A stretch of 64,000 bases of DNA from assembly GCA_910587635.1 (NCBI GenBank), contig CAJUNB010000003.1, positions 91,204 to 155,203 of the forward strand, in the 5' to 3' direction. Below are positions 44,750-53,870 of this stretch, one piece after another; within the stretch, counting starts at the first letter, position 1, and each line of letters starts with the position of its first letter. The position numbers and the translations under genes are program-made. This stretch comes from an uncultured Lachnospiraceae bacterium. Lineage in GTDB: Bacteria > Bacillota > Clostridia > Lachnospirales > Lachnospiraceae. The notes beneath the pieces are model-generated. The model saw only the letters and a list, made by a program, of their open reading frames with translations, searched no databases and was not told where the DNA came from.

Positions 44750-46863
44750 CGTTTGCTCCTTCCAATAAAAACAGCAACACTTCTTTCTTTCATACAAAAT
44801 TCACTGGCAATCTCAGGGGCATTCTGTTCATCAAAAAAGGAATCTTCCTGAGAAGGCATACCGGTATTTATCATAAGTTTCCAACAGAAATTAATAGGTA
44901 AATAGGGGAGATAGATCGTCATTGGTTCCCAGAAGACATTAATACAGATATAGACGATATCTTCTTTGCCCTGTTTCCTGTCATATCCGGCATAAAGAAT
45001 ACCTAGCGTTTTCGTATCTGTAGTCGTTTCCCCGTTATCGGGGCTCCCGTTATGGACACTCATAAAATCATATCCGGTACCGGAATGCTCCAGATTGGTA
45101 CGAATAGCCGGATGATTTTTTCGGAAAGCAATCATATACCGGAAAAAGCGGAATATATCATTATTCTTTTGCAGAAGATTCCAATCCAGCCAGGATATAA
45201 TATTGTCCTGGCAATAAGCATTATTATTGCCGAACTGTGTGTTGCCAAATTCATCTCCAGCCAGGAACATAGGAGTTCCTCGGCTACAAAGTAAAACTGC
45301 ACAGGCATTTTTAATGAGACGATGACGGAGCTCATTGATCTGAGGGTCATCAGTTTCTCCTTCTGCTCCACAGTTCCAGCTTCTGTTGTCATCACTGCCG
45401 TCTGTATTGTTCCATCCATTATCTTCGTTGTGCTTTGTATTGTAAGAATAGAGATCGTACAACGGAAAGCCATCATGGCAAGTGAGGAAATTGACGGAAG
45501 CGTTATGAGCCTGTTTTGAATTATAGAGATCAGGAGAACCCTGAATGCGGAGAACTGCTTCCGGTGCTGCCCAAATGTCTCCTTTCAGATAGCTTCTCAG
45601 ACAATCCCGATATTTGCCATTCCATTCTGCCCAACGATTCCAGGAAGGAAAAGTCCCTACCTGATAGAGACCACCGGCATCCCATGCCTCGGCAATGAGT
45701 TTAGTGTTGCTAAGAATGGGATCAAGAGCCAGCTGCTTTAATAAAGGCGCGTTGGTCATGGGAGATCCGTCCTCGTTCCGCCCCAGGATTGTAGCAAGAT
45801 CAAAACGGAAACCGTCCACACGATAATCAGTAACCCAATAGCGCAGACATTCCAGAATCATCTGTTGTACCATAGGATGATTGCAGTTTAATGTATTACC
45901 ACAACCGCTGAAATTATAATAATAACCTTCCGGCGTCAACATATAATAAATATTATTGTCAAAACCTTTAAAAGAAATGTAAGGGCCTCTTTCGTTTCCT
46001 TCTGCTGTATGATTGAAGACAACATCTAATATCACTTCCATACCATTGTCTTTCAAATCCCGTATCACTTCTTTTAATTCCGTACCTTCCCGGTTATGTT
46101 CTCTGTCAGAATTGTAGCTTGTATTGGGAGCAAAGAAACTGACAGTGTTGTACCCCCAGTATTCCAAAAGCTGACGGCCATTTACGGTTCTCTTACCTTT
46201 TGTTTCGTCAAATTCAAAAATTGGCATCAGTTCTACTGCATTAACACCCAGATCTTTCAGATAGGGAATTTTTTCCCGCATACCTGAGAATGTACCTCTG
46301 TGAATTACATTGGAAGATTCATCCATTGTAAATCCTCTGACATGAAGCTCATAGATAATCAAATCTTCCATTGGAATAAGAGGCTGCCTTTCCGTGCCCC
46401 AATCAAAATTGTTGCGTACAACCCGGGCGTGATAACCACTCTCATTGTAAGAGACACCCCAATCGCTTTGCCCGGCTACAGCTTTGGCATAAGGATCCAG
46501 AAGAATACGGGTTTTATCAAAAATAAGACCCTTTTTTGGATCATAGGGACCATCTATACGGTAAGCATATTCGAAATCTTCGATCTTTAAACCAAATACA
46601 ATCATCGAATAGACTTTACCGATTCGATAATGCTTTGGAAAAGGAATGACGGCAAAGGGTTCCTTCTCCTCTTTATAAAAAAGAAGAAGTTCACAGGAAG
46701 TAGCTCCTTGAGATTGCACTGTAAAATTGACACAGCTGTTAGAAAGAGCAGTGGCCCCGTTTTGTGTATAAAATCCTGGACGCACTTCATAACCGTTGAT
46801 GACATCCAGAGCTTTTAATTCCGGTACAGGTAATATAGGTAGCGTTATCTGGTTTTCTGACAT
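44746..46863 (-). CDS. glgX: Glycogen debranching enzyme (isoamylase type)
   Basis: GH13 debranching enzyme of 705 residues hydrolysing alpha-1,6 links. N-terminal CBM48-like module, then GFRFDLATILG (nucleophile Asp near 354), IAEAWDAGG (acid Glu near 390) and LTCHDGFPLYDL. It is on the opposite arm of the origin from glgB. AGGAAAAAG precedes the ATG. Divergent from trmB. Confidence 0.95.
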   Translation of the reverse strand: MSENQITLPILPVPELKALDVINGYEVRPGFYTQNGATALSNSCVNFTVQSQGATSCELLLFYKEEKEPFAVIPFPKHYRIGKVYSMIVFGLKIEDFEYAYRIDGPYDPKKGLIFDKTRILLDPYAKAVAGQSDWGVSYNESGYHARVVRNNFDWGTERQPLIPMEDLIIYELHVRGFTMDESSNVIHRGTFSGMREKIPYLKDLGVNAVELMPIFEFDETKGKRTVNGRQLLEYWGYNTVSFFAPNTSYNSDREHNREGTELKEVIRDLKDNGMEVILDVVFNHTAEGNERGPYISFKGFDNNIYYMLTPEGYYYNFSGCGNTLNCNHPMVQQMILECLRYWVTDYRVDGFRFDLATILGRNEDGSPMTNAPLLKQLALDPILSNTKLIAEAWDAGGLYQVGTFPSWNRWAEWNGKYRDCLRSYLKGDIWAAPEAVLRIQGSPDLYNSKQAHNASVNFLTCHDGFPLYDLYSYNTKHNEDNGWNNTDGSDDNRSWNCGAEGETDDPQINELRHRLIKNACAVLLCSRGTPMFLAGDEFGNTQFGNNNAYCQDNIISWLDWNLLQKNNDIFRFFRYMIAFRKNHPAIRTNLEHSGTGYDFMSVHNGSPDNGETTTDTKTLGILYAGYDRKQGKEDIVYICINVFWEPMTIYLPYLPINFCWKLMINTGMPSQEDSFFDEQNAPEIASEFCMKERSVAVFIGRSKR

Positions 46864-46957
46864 ATCTTTTTCCTTTCCATAAGCTGTAAATTTTCTTTTA
46901 TTTTAACACAACTAAATTATATTTTATATATTTTTCATGGATTTGTTATGATACTAT

Positions 46958-46986
46958 TTGATTTTATGCTTCCAGTAGTGTAAAAT
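46958..46986 (+). promoter_or_regulatory. trmB promoter
   Basis: TTGATT (46958-46963) and TAAAAT (46981-46986), spacer 17 bases, preceded by GTG. It lies in the divergent glgX-trmB gap. Confidence 0.75.
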
Positions 46987-47010
46987 ACATGCCATAAAGA
47001 AGGTAATATT

Positions 47011-47700
47011 ATGCGTTTACGAAATATTCCGGGATCCCGGGAAATCATTGCGGAAAATCCTTTTGTTGTACCAGAAGGGGAACCTATAAGAGGACATTGG
47101 AAAAAGCGGTTTGGAAATGAAAATCCTGTCCATATTGAAATCGGTATGGGAAAGGGCAGGTTTCTGATAACATTGGCAGAAAAAAATCCGAATATCAATT
47201 ATGTGGGAATTGAGCGTTATTCCAGTGTATTATTACGGGCGTTGCAGAAAATGGAGGAAAATCCCCTTCCGAATCTTTTGTTTTTACGTATGGATGCAGA
47301 GACTCTGGAGGACATATTTGAAAAAGAGGAAGTTTCCAAAATTTATCTGAATTTTTCCGATCCCTGGCCAAAAGACAGACATGCAAAGCGAAGATTGACT
47401 TCCCGGACATTTTTAGCCCGTTATGACAAGATATTGAAATCAGAAGGCAGACTGGAATTCAAAACAGATAACAGAGAACTGTTTGATTTTTCTGTAGAAG
47501 AATTAGCAGCAGCTGGCTGGAAGGCGGAGAGTATCAGCTATGATCTGCATAATGATCCTATATTGATGAAGGATAATATTATGACAGAATATGAGGAACG
47601 ATTTTCTTCTATGGGAAATCCCATCTGTAAATATAGTATTTACAGAGAGCGGAAAGTTCATGAACGGAAAGATAAAAAATCAGAGATAGAAAAGGATTGA
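47011..47700 (+). CDS. trmB: tRNA (guanine-N7-)-methyltransferase
   Basis: Makes m7G46 in tRNA. 229 residues with SAM loop EIGMGKGRFL and the family signature NFSDPWPKDRHAKRRL. The charged C-terminal tail (HERKDKKSEIEKD) is unconserved. GAAGGTAAT precedes the ATG. Confidence 0.96.
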   Translation: MRLRNIPGSREIIAENPFVVPEGEPIRGHWKKRFGNENPVHIEIGMGKGRFLITLAEKNPNINYVGIERYSSVLLRALQKMEENPLPNLLFLRMDAETLEDIFEKEEVSKIYLNFSDPWPKDRHAKRRLTSRTFLARYDKILKSEGRLEFKTDNRELFDFSVEELAAAGWKAESISYDLHNDPILMKDNIMTEYEERFSSMGNPICKYSIYRERKVHERKDKKSEIEKD

Positions 47701-47758
47701 ATAGAAAAGAATACTATTTATCAGAATAACAAAAGAATCAAGAAAGGAAGGGAATTAT

Positions 47759-48073
47759 ATGGAATACAAATTCACTGATGAAAATTTTAAGGAAGAAGTG
47801 TTACAGTCGGAGGTACCGGTTATGGTGGATTTTTATGCTGACTGGTGCAATCCCTGTAAAATGATGGCTCCGCTTGTAAAAGATCTGGCAGAAAAATTTA
47901 ACGGTAAAGTAAAGATCGGAAAACTCAATATAGAAGAAAATCCAAATACAACTATGCAGTATGGGGTGATGTCAATTCCCACATTTCTCTTTTTCCAAAA
48001 AGGGGAAAAGGTAAAAGCAATAACCGGTGCGGTATCCAAAGGAGAGTTGGAATCAGCTTTGCAGAAGTTGTAA
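47759..48073 (+). CDS. trxA: Thioredoxin with WCNPC active site
   Basis: 104-residue thioredoxin fold. The active site is WCNPCKM (Cys30, Cys33), with Asn where most thioredoxins have Gly; the cis-Pro loop SIPTFLFF is normal. Cytoplasmic, no signal peptide. AAGGAAGGG precedes the ATG. No thioredoxin reductase gene lies in the window. It is likely cotranscribed with trmB, 58 bases upstream. Confidence 0.93.
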   Translation: MEYKFTDENFKEEVLQSEVPVMVDFYADWCNPCKMMAPLVKDLAEKFNGKVKIGKLNIEENPNTTMQYGVMSIPTFLFFQKGEKVKAITGAVSKGELESALQKL

Positions 48074-48113
48074 ATGAAAAAGGTTTTGTAGAAAATTCTT
48101 AATACAATGAAAT

Positions 48114-48146
48114 AAAAAAGGTATTGGCTGTTGCCAGTACCTTTTT
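48114..48146 (+). terminator. Terminator after trxA
   Basis: AAAAAGGTA and TACCTTTTT with inner GGC/GCC pairing around TGTT form a long stem ending in T. It stands between trxA and the Mrp-like operon. Confidence 0.85.
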
Positions 48147-48163
48147 CGCGGAGGGTAGGAAAA

Positions 48164-48628
48164 ATGTATTTTATCTTTTTAGCTCTGTGGATTATTTTCA
48201 ATGGAAAGTTTACTTTGGAAATTTTATTGTTTGGTATAGTGATAGCATCTGTTATTTATTGGTTTATGTGCAGGTTTATGGATTTCAGTATACAAAAGGA
48301 TCTTCTGCTTTGGAAAAGGGGATTGCTGTTATTACGCTATTTCGGGATTTTAATTCTGGAAATTATCAAAGCAAATGTGACAACGATGAAACTTTTGTTT
48401 TCTGAAAAATATGAGATAGAGCCGGTTCTCATTACATTTCAAACGACACTGGAAACAAGAATGGCCAGGGTACTTCTAGCCAATTCTATTACGCTGACGC
48501 CGGGAACGATTACTGTATCTCTGGAAGGAAATGAATTGCAGGTGCACTGTCTTGACAAAACACTGGCGGATGGTTTATCTGATGGAATTTTTGTAAGAGA
48601 ACTGGAAAAATTGGAAAAGGCGGTCTGA
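48164..48628 (+). CDS. mnhE: Mrp-like antiporter subunit E
   Basis: 154-residue MnhE/MrpE protein: hydrophobic N-terminal half (YFIFLALWIIFNGKF, then a second helix), then the soluble segment with LANSITLTPGTITVSLEG, the family signature. The ATG at 48164 follows GAGGGTAGG. First gene of a nine-gene operon; the next gene starts 2 bases after its stop. Confidence 0.93.
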   Translation: MYFIFLALWIIFNGKFTLEILLFGIVIASVIYWFMCRFMDFSIQKDLLLWKRGLLLLRYFGILILEIIKANVTTMKLLFSEKYEIEPVLITFQTTLETRMARVLLANSITLTPGTITVSLEGNELQVHCLDKTLADGLSDGIFVRELEKLEKAV

Positions 48629-48630
48629 TA

Positions 48631-48948
48631 ATGAATGTATTGGCGAATGTGAAAAATATCGTTTATATGGGAGCCTTGATTGTATTGGCTGTTATGCTTA
48701 TGCTCTGTCTGCTTCGGGCTGTTCTGGGACCGAGAGTTGCAGACCGTATTGTAGCCGTCAATATGATGGGGACAATAGTTATGGTTATGATTGCCATATT
48801 GGCAGTGAAAATGGAAGAAGGATATTTGGTAGACATATGTCTGATCTATGCTATGGTGAGTTTTCTGTCTGTCATTGTCATCACAAAAGTATATATGGGT
48901 GTATACAGAGAGAGAAAAAGAATACGGAGGAAAGAAAAAGATGTTTGA
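48631..48948 (+). CDS. mnhF: Mrp-like antiporter subunit F
   Basis: 105 residues with three membrane helices, including the MnhF signature LRAVLGPRVADRIVAVNMMG. Overlaps mnhG by 8 bases. Confidence 0.93.
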   Translation: MNVLANVKNIVYMGALIVLAVMLMLCLLRAVLGPRVADRIVAVNMMGTIVMVMIAILAVKMEEGYLVDICLIYAMVSFLSVIVITKVYMGVYRERKRIRRKEKDV

Positions 48949-49264
48949 ATGGATACAGTTTATTGTAGGAACTGCTTTCCTTTTGACAGGAATCGTGATA
49001 TTTGCCATAGAGCTTTATGGCAGTTTTCATTATGATTATGTGTTAAACAGAATGCATATGGCTGCTTTCGGGGATACGGTGGGGATTGGGATTTCTCTTC
49101 TGGGTCTTATGATAATAAGCGGATTACATTTTACGACACTGAAAATGATGCTTGTTATAATTTTTCTCTGGTGCGCTTCTCCGGTATCTTCTCATCTGAT
49201 TGCCAGGTTGGAAGTCACAACAAACGAAAAACGAGAATTACATATGGAGGAAGAAAAGGAATGA
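48941..49264 (+). CDS. mnhG: Mrp-like antiporter subunit G
   Basis: 107 residues, about three membrane helices, with RMHMAAFGDTVGIGISLLG as the family block. Starts within the end of mnhF at 48941 (CGGAGG upstream) and overlaps the next gene by 4 bases. Confidence 0.92.
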   Translation: MFEWIQFIVGTAFLLTGIVIFAIELYGSFHYDYVLNRMHMAAFGDTVGIGISLLGLMIISGLHFTTLKMMLVIIFLWCASPVSSHLIARLEVTTNEKRELHMEEEKE

Positions 49265-49527
49265 CAGTATTTACTTATTTGCTGATGGGATTTTTGATTC
49301 TCTGCGCCATCGCTGTGAGCCTTTCTAAAAATCTGCTCAATTCCATATTGATTTATATGTCCTATAGTCTGATCATGTCAATCATATGGACTATACTGGA
49401 GTCTCCGGATCTGGCAATTACAGAGGCCGCAGTTGGTGCAGGTGTGACAAGTATTCTGTTTTTTGTTACGTTGAAAAAGATACATGCAATTGACGAAAAA
49501 AGCGGAGGAAGGCATTACAATGAGTAG
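49261..49527 (+). CDS. MbhD-like (DUF4040) antiporter subunit
   Basis: 88 residues, three membrane helices, with SPDLAITEAAVGAGVTSILF, the conserved block of DUF4040/MbhD that in canonical Mrp is the C-terminal part of MrpA. Here it is a separate gene. GAGGAAG precedes the ATG; its end overlaps the next gene by 8 bases. Confidence 0.9.
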   Translation: MTVFTYLLMGFLILCAIAVSLSKNLLNSILIYMSYSLIMSIIWTILESPDLAITEAAVGAGVTSILFFVTLKKIHAIDEKSGGRHYNE

Positions 49528-50500
49528 GAAAAAGACAGAGAGAGAATATAAAAGAAGTTTTGCTTACCATTTCTTTCGCTGGTTAAACGGAAACGAAGAT
49601 CCGTTGATGGGTCAGGTGGAAATGAAACCGCAAAAACCTTATCAGGAGACACCGGAAGAAATCAGAAGAAAAATCCGGGAAAGAAATGCTCTCTTTCTTC
49701 GATTTTATGGTGTGGTAAAGAGTAGAGAGGTCAGAAATTTTGAGCGTGTATATAAAATAGCATCAGTTATTTTTTGTAGTATCCTGATTGCTCTGTTGCT
49801 TTTGACAGTATCTTATCTGCCTCCGGTAGGCAGCGTAGAAAGGCCCATCAATAATGAAGTAGCGCAACGTTATATTGAAAAAGGGCTGGAGGAGACAGGA
49901 GCTGTCAATATTGTGAGTGGTATGATTCTGGATTACAGAGCTTTCGATACACTGGGAGAATCACATGTACTATTTACAGCAACTGTGACGGTACTAATTT
50001 TACTTCGTCTTGATAAAAAGAAGGACAGCAAAAACAGTAGCCCGATGGAAAGGACGGAAATAGATGACCAGGTCTATGAACCACAAAATGATGCCATATT
50101 ACAAGGTGCAGCATTTATTTTAGTACCGATTATTATTATTTTTGGAATCTATGTCATCCTGAACGGACATCTGGGTCCTGGAGGAGGATTTTCCGGAGGT
50201 GCTATTATTGGTGCGGGATTGATATTGTATTTGAATGCCTTTGGTTTCCAGAAAACGGAGCGCTTTTTTACGGAAAAGACATATAAATGGATCAGTTTTT
50301 CCGCCCTTTCTTTTTATTGTGTGGCAAAGAGCTATTCTTTCTATACCGGAGCCAATCATCTGGAAAGTATCATACCAAAAGGAGCACCGGGAGCCATATT
50401 GAGCAGCGGCCTGATCTTACCTCTCAACATTGCAGTGGGACTTGTGGTTGCCAGTACGATGTATGCGTTCTTTGTCATGTTTCGAAAGGGAGGTTTCTAA
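49520..50500 (+). CDS. mnhB: Fused MbhE/MnhB-like antiporter subunit
   Basis: 326 residues. A charged N-terminal extension (about 1-75) unlike standard MnhB, then an MbhE-like part with one or two helices (around SVIFCSILIALLLLTVSYLP), then a C-terminal MnhB domain with ILNGHLGPGGGFSGGAIIGAG. It therefore joins pieces that other systems keep apart. GGAGGAAG precedes the ATG. Confidence 0.9.
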   Translation: MSRKKTEREYKRSFAYHFFRWLNGNEDPLMGQVEMKPQKPYQETPEEIRRKIRERNALFLRFYGVVKSREVRNFERVYKIASVIFCSILIALLLLTVSYLPPVGSVERPINNEVAQRYIEKGLEETGAVNIVSGMILDYRAFDTLGESHVLFTATVTVLILLRLDKKKDSKNSSPMERTEIDDQVYEPQNDAILQGAAFILVPIIIIFGIYVILNGHLGPGGGFSGGAIIGAGLILYLNAFGFQKTERFFTEKTYKWISFSALSFYCVAKSYSFYTGANHLESIIPKGAPGAILSSGLILPLNIAVGLVVASTMYAFFVMFRKGGF

Positions 50501-50501
50501 A

Positions 50502-50873
50502 ATGGGTGGTAATTTATTGATTAATTATGGAGAAGCGGTGGCAGCGATTTTGTTTGGAATCGGTTTTGGAAATCTGCTGCTTCAAAGTAATCTGATTAAA
50601 AAAATAATAGGGCTGAATATTATGGACTCTGCTATTTATCTGTTTCTGGCTGAAAAAGGATACATCGCCGGAAGGATAGCTCCCATTGCCATAGACAACT
50701 CCCCTCATGTTGAAGATTATATCAATCCAATACCAAGTGGACTGGTACTGACAGGTATTGTTGTATCGGTGTCTGTAACAGCTCTTATGCTTTCTTTGAC
50801 AATCCGGCTCTATAAAAGATATCATACTCTGGATTTGGATGAGATTTCTCAGGTATTGAAAAGGGAGGGATAA
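50502..50873 (+). CDS. mnhC: Mrp-like antiporter subunit C (NuoK-like)
   Basis: 123 residues with three membrane helices. GFGNLLLQSNLIKKIIGLNIMDSAI matches MnhC/NuoK. The start at 50502 lies 1 base after the preceding stop, behind AAAGGGAGG. It ends 2 bases before the first large subunit. Confidence 0.93.
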   Translation: MGGNLLINYGEAVAAILFGIGFGNLLLQSNLIKKIIGLNIMDSAIYLFLAEKGYIAGRIAPIAIDNSPHVEDYINPIPSGLVLTGIVVSVSVTALMLSLTIRLYKRYHTLDLDEISQVLKREG

Positions 50874-50875
50874 CA

Positions 50876-52369
50876 GTGGATATGATACATAATTTTCCCT
50901 TTTTTTCTATTCTGATTGCTTTGTTTTCCAGTACAATCTGTTCTGTGTTACCAGGAAAAATTGCAAAGTGGGTAAATACGGCAGTCATTATAATAGCAGG
51001 TGTTATGTCAGGGACAGTGCTATGGTATGTTTCTGCAACCGGAAAATGTTTTGTCTATTTGATGGGACATTTTCCCGCTCCCTGGGGTAATGAGATACGG
51101 GCAGGAATACTGGAAGGAGCAATGGCTCTGTTTTTTTGTATTATCATGCTGTTATGTATGTGGGGCGGTCGAAAAAAGCTGCTGGAAGAAGTGGAAGAGA
51201 GTAAGCACAATCTGTATTATGTACTTGTGAATTTACTGCTTAGTTCTTTGCTTGCCTTGATCTATACAAATGACCTGTTTACTGCATATGTCTTTGTAGA
51301 GATTAATACGATTGCTGCCTGTGGTCTTATTATGATCCGCCAAATCGGGCGGACTTTGGAAGCGGCAATGCGTTATATGATTATGAGTCTGGTAGGTTCC
51401 GGACTGTTACTGTTTGGGATTTGTATGCTCTACGATTTGACAGGGCATTTACTTATGTCCAACATTCAGGAACAAGTGACACAGATCATGACAGATGGCA
51501 CTTATGCAATTCCTCTTGTCATTACGATCGGTTTGATGGTGACAGGGCTTGCCATTAAAAGTGCTCTGTTTCCTTTTCATGCCTGGTTGCCGGATGCCTA
51601 TGGATACTCTACCATATCCTCAGCGGCGATTCTTTCCAGTCTCGTATCCAAAGGGTACATTTTTCTGTTGATCAAAATCATATACAGAGTGATCGGTTTT
51701 CAGGTATTTCGAAATTCCCATATTATCAATGTATTGTTTGTGTTCGGCCTGTTAGCTATGGTCTTTGGTTCTCTCAGTGCCATTAAAGAAAATGACATTC
51801 GCAGAATGATCGCTTTTTCTTCTGTAGCGCAGATCGGCTATATTTACATGGGGATCGGTCTTGGTACGAAAGTAGGAATGATAGCCAGTGTATATCATAT
51901 TCTCGGTCATGCAGCCGGAAAAGCGCTATTGTTTATATCGGTAATCGGTCTGTCAGATGTATCAGGATTCAGCAGAAGATTTGTTGATCAGACAGGAGCT
52001 GGTTATCGAAATAAAATAGCGGGAATTGGCTTCACTATTGGCTCTCTTTCGATGGTGGGTGTGCCTATGTTTGCCGGTTTTATCAGTAAACTGTTATTTG
52101 CACAGGCAACGGTAAACAATACGTTGAAGATGCTGCCGACTTTGATTGCTTTGGCTATCAGTACGATATTAAATGCCATCTATTTTATGAAAACAGTAAT
52201 CAGGACCTATGAGCCGAAACCGGATTGCCAGTATGAAGGAATCAAAATACGTCAGGAAAAATTGTATGCTCTGACTATTGTTCTTTTTGTTATCGTAAAT
52301 ATTGCGCTTGGAATGTCTTCCCAGCCCGTTGTAGATGCGATCAGCGTGGGACTGGATATGTTCGGCTAA
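50876..52369 (+). CDS. Mrp-like large antiporter subunit 1 (MnhD/NuoN-like)
   Basis: 497 residues, about 14 helices. Keeps the helix-5 Glu in YVFVEINTIAACG (near 141) and the helix-7 Lys in LAIKSALFPFHAWLPDAY (near 228), the proton-path residues of this superfamily, and a second Lys in SSLVSKGYIF. The start is GTG at 50876, 7 bases after GGGAGG. Confidence 0.92.
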   Translation: MDMIHNFPFFSILIALFSSTICSVLPGKIAKWVNTAVIIIAGVMSGTVLWYVSATGKCFVYLMGHFPAPWGNEIRAGILEGAMALFFCIIMLLCMWGGRKKLLEEVEESKHNLYYVLVNLLLSSLLALIYTNDLFTAYVFVEINTIAACGLIMIRQIGRTLEAAMRYMIMSLVGSGLLLFGICMLYDLTGHLLMSNIQEQVTQIMTDGTYAIPLVITIGLMVTGLAIKSALFPFHAWLPDAYGYSTISSAAILSSLVSKGYIFLLIKIIYRVIGFQVFRNSHIINVLFVFGLLAMVFGSLSAIKENDIRRMIAFSSVAQIGYIYMGIGLGTKVGMIASVYHILGHAAGKALLFISVIGLSDVSGFSRRFVDQTGAGYRNKIAGIGFTIGSLSMVGVPMFAGFISKLLFAQATVNNTLKMLPTLIALAISTILNAIYFMKTVIRTYEPKPDCQYEGIKIRQEKLYALTIVLFVIVNIALGMSSQPVVDAISVGLDMFG

Positions 52370-52380
52370 GGAGGGAAAAG

Positions 52381-53856
52381 ATGAGAGAATCGATATGGTT
52401 ACTATTTCCTGTATTTTTTCCGATTGCAGCAGGGATTTTTCTTCTCTGTGCCCCTTTCCTGAAGAATAGAAAGGTGGTTATTACGGTTACATCGATCGGT
52501 CTGATCATAACGGCACTGTCGATATTTGGAATATTATGTCAGGAAGCCGACAGTTATACATTATTTTATCTGACGAAATCATTGCCTGTATTTTTTAAAA
52601 TAGATGGTATAGGGAGAATCTTTGTTGTAGTGGTAACGGTTGTATGGCTTTGCAGTGGTGCCTTTGCTTTTGCCTATATGAAGCATGACAGAGCAGAAAA
52701 GAGATATTTTGGCTTTTATCTGATCGTATACGGAGTTTTGGCTGGTCTTGGATTTTCGGGAAATATTATCACTTTTTACATGTTTTATGAAATTGTAACG
52801 CTCACTTCAGTTTTTCTCGTTTTACATACAAAATCGAGAGAATCCATTATGGCAGGGCTGAAATATTTATTTTATTCGTTCTGTGGGGCCTATTTTGTAT
52901 TGTATGGGATATATGTATTGTTTCGCTTTTCCAATACGCTTACATTTACTATGGGAGGTGTACTGAATCAGGAGCTGATACAGGGCAGGGAACCTTTTTT
53001 GCTGATTGTTACGTTTTTCATGGTTCTTGGTTTTGGTGTGAAAGCCGGTATGTTTCCTTTGCATGGATGGTTGCCTACGGCACATCCTGTGGCACCTGCG
53101 CCCGCGTCTGCAGTTCTTTCAGGAATTATTGTAAAATGTGGCGTGTTCGGTATAATACGGGTTATCTATTACCTGTTTGGCCCAGATTTTGTCCGTGGTA
53201 GCTGGATACAGACTATATGGATGAGCATTGCACTTTTTACAGTATTTATGGGTTCCATGCTCGCATATCGGGAAAAAGTATTAAAAAAACGTCTGGCATA
53301 TTCTACGGTCAGTCAGATTTCTTATATTTTAGTTGGATTGGCTTATATGAATATGACCGCATTTACAGGTGCGGTGTTGCACATGATCTGTCATGCATTT
53401 ATAAAAAGCTGCCTGTTTTTATGTGTTGGAGCGATTATATCTCAGTCCGGCAGGACAAATGTGGATGAAATGAGAGGAATTGGAAAAGAGATGCCGGTAG
53501 TGATGTGGTGTTACACGATTTGTTCTCTGGCTTTGATCGGGATTCCACCGACAGGAGGTTTTATAAGTAAATGGTTTTTGGCGATGGGAGCGCTACAGAG
53601 TGATATTTCTTTTTTTGATTGGTTTGGACCAGCAGTATTATTGGCGAGCGCTCTTTTAACAGCAGGATATTTATTGCCGGTTACGATACAGGGATTTTTT
53701 CCAGGAAATACTTACGATTACGAAAGTAAAAAGAAGAGGGAACCGGGAGCTGCAATGATACTGCCACTTCTAGTTCTTACTGTGTTGACTGTGGCAGCAG
53801 GTATGTTTCCTGATTCCGTTATCAAATATATTACAGCAAATATGTTAATCAGATAA
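52381..53856 (+). CDS. Mrp-like large antiporter subunit 2 (MnhD-like)
   Basis: 491 residues, about 14 helices. FYEIVTLTSVFLVLHT (Glu near 137), FGVKAGMFPLHGWLPTAHP (Lys near 220) and SGIIVKCGVFGIIR show the expected charged residues. AAGGAGG precedes the ATG, 11 bases after subunit 1. Confidence 0.93.
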   Translation: MRESIWLLFPVFFPIAAGIFLLCAPFLKNRKVVITVTSIGLIITALSIFGILCQEADSYTLFYLTKSLPVFFKIDGIGRIFVVVVTVVWLCSGAFAFAYMKHDRAEKRYFGFYLIVYGVLAGLGFSGNIITFYMFYEIVTLTSVFLVLHTKSRESIMAGLKYLFYSFCGAYFVLYGIYVLFRFSNTLTFTMGGVLNQELIQGREPFLLIVTFFMVLGFGVKAGMFPLHGWLPTAHPVAPAPASAVLSGIIVKCGVFGIIRVIYYLFGPDFVRGSWIQTIWMSIALFTVFMGSMLAYREKVLKKRLAYSTVSQISYILVGLAYMNMTAFTGAVLHMICHAFIKSCLFLCVGAIISQSGRTNVDEMRGIGKEMPVVMWCYTICSLALIGIPPTGGFISKWFLAMGALQSDISFFDWFGPAVLLASALLTAGYLLPVTIQGFFPGNTYDYESKKKREPGAAMILPLLVLTVLTVAAGMFPDSVIKYITANMLIR

Positions 53857-53870
53857 AAGGAGGGATGGAC

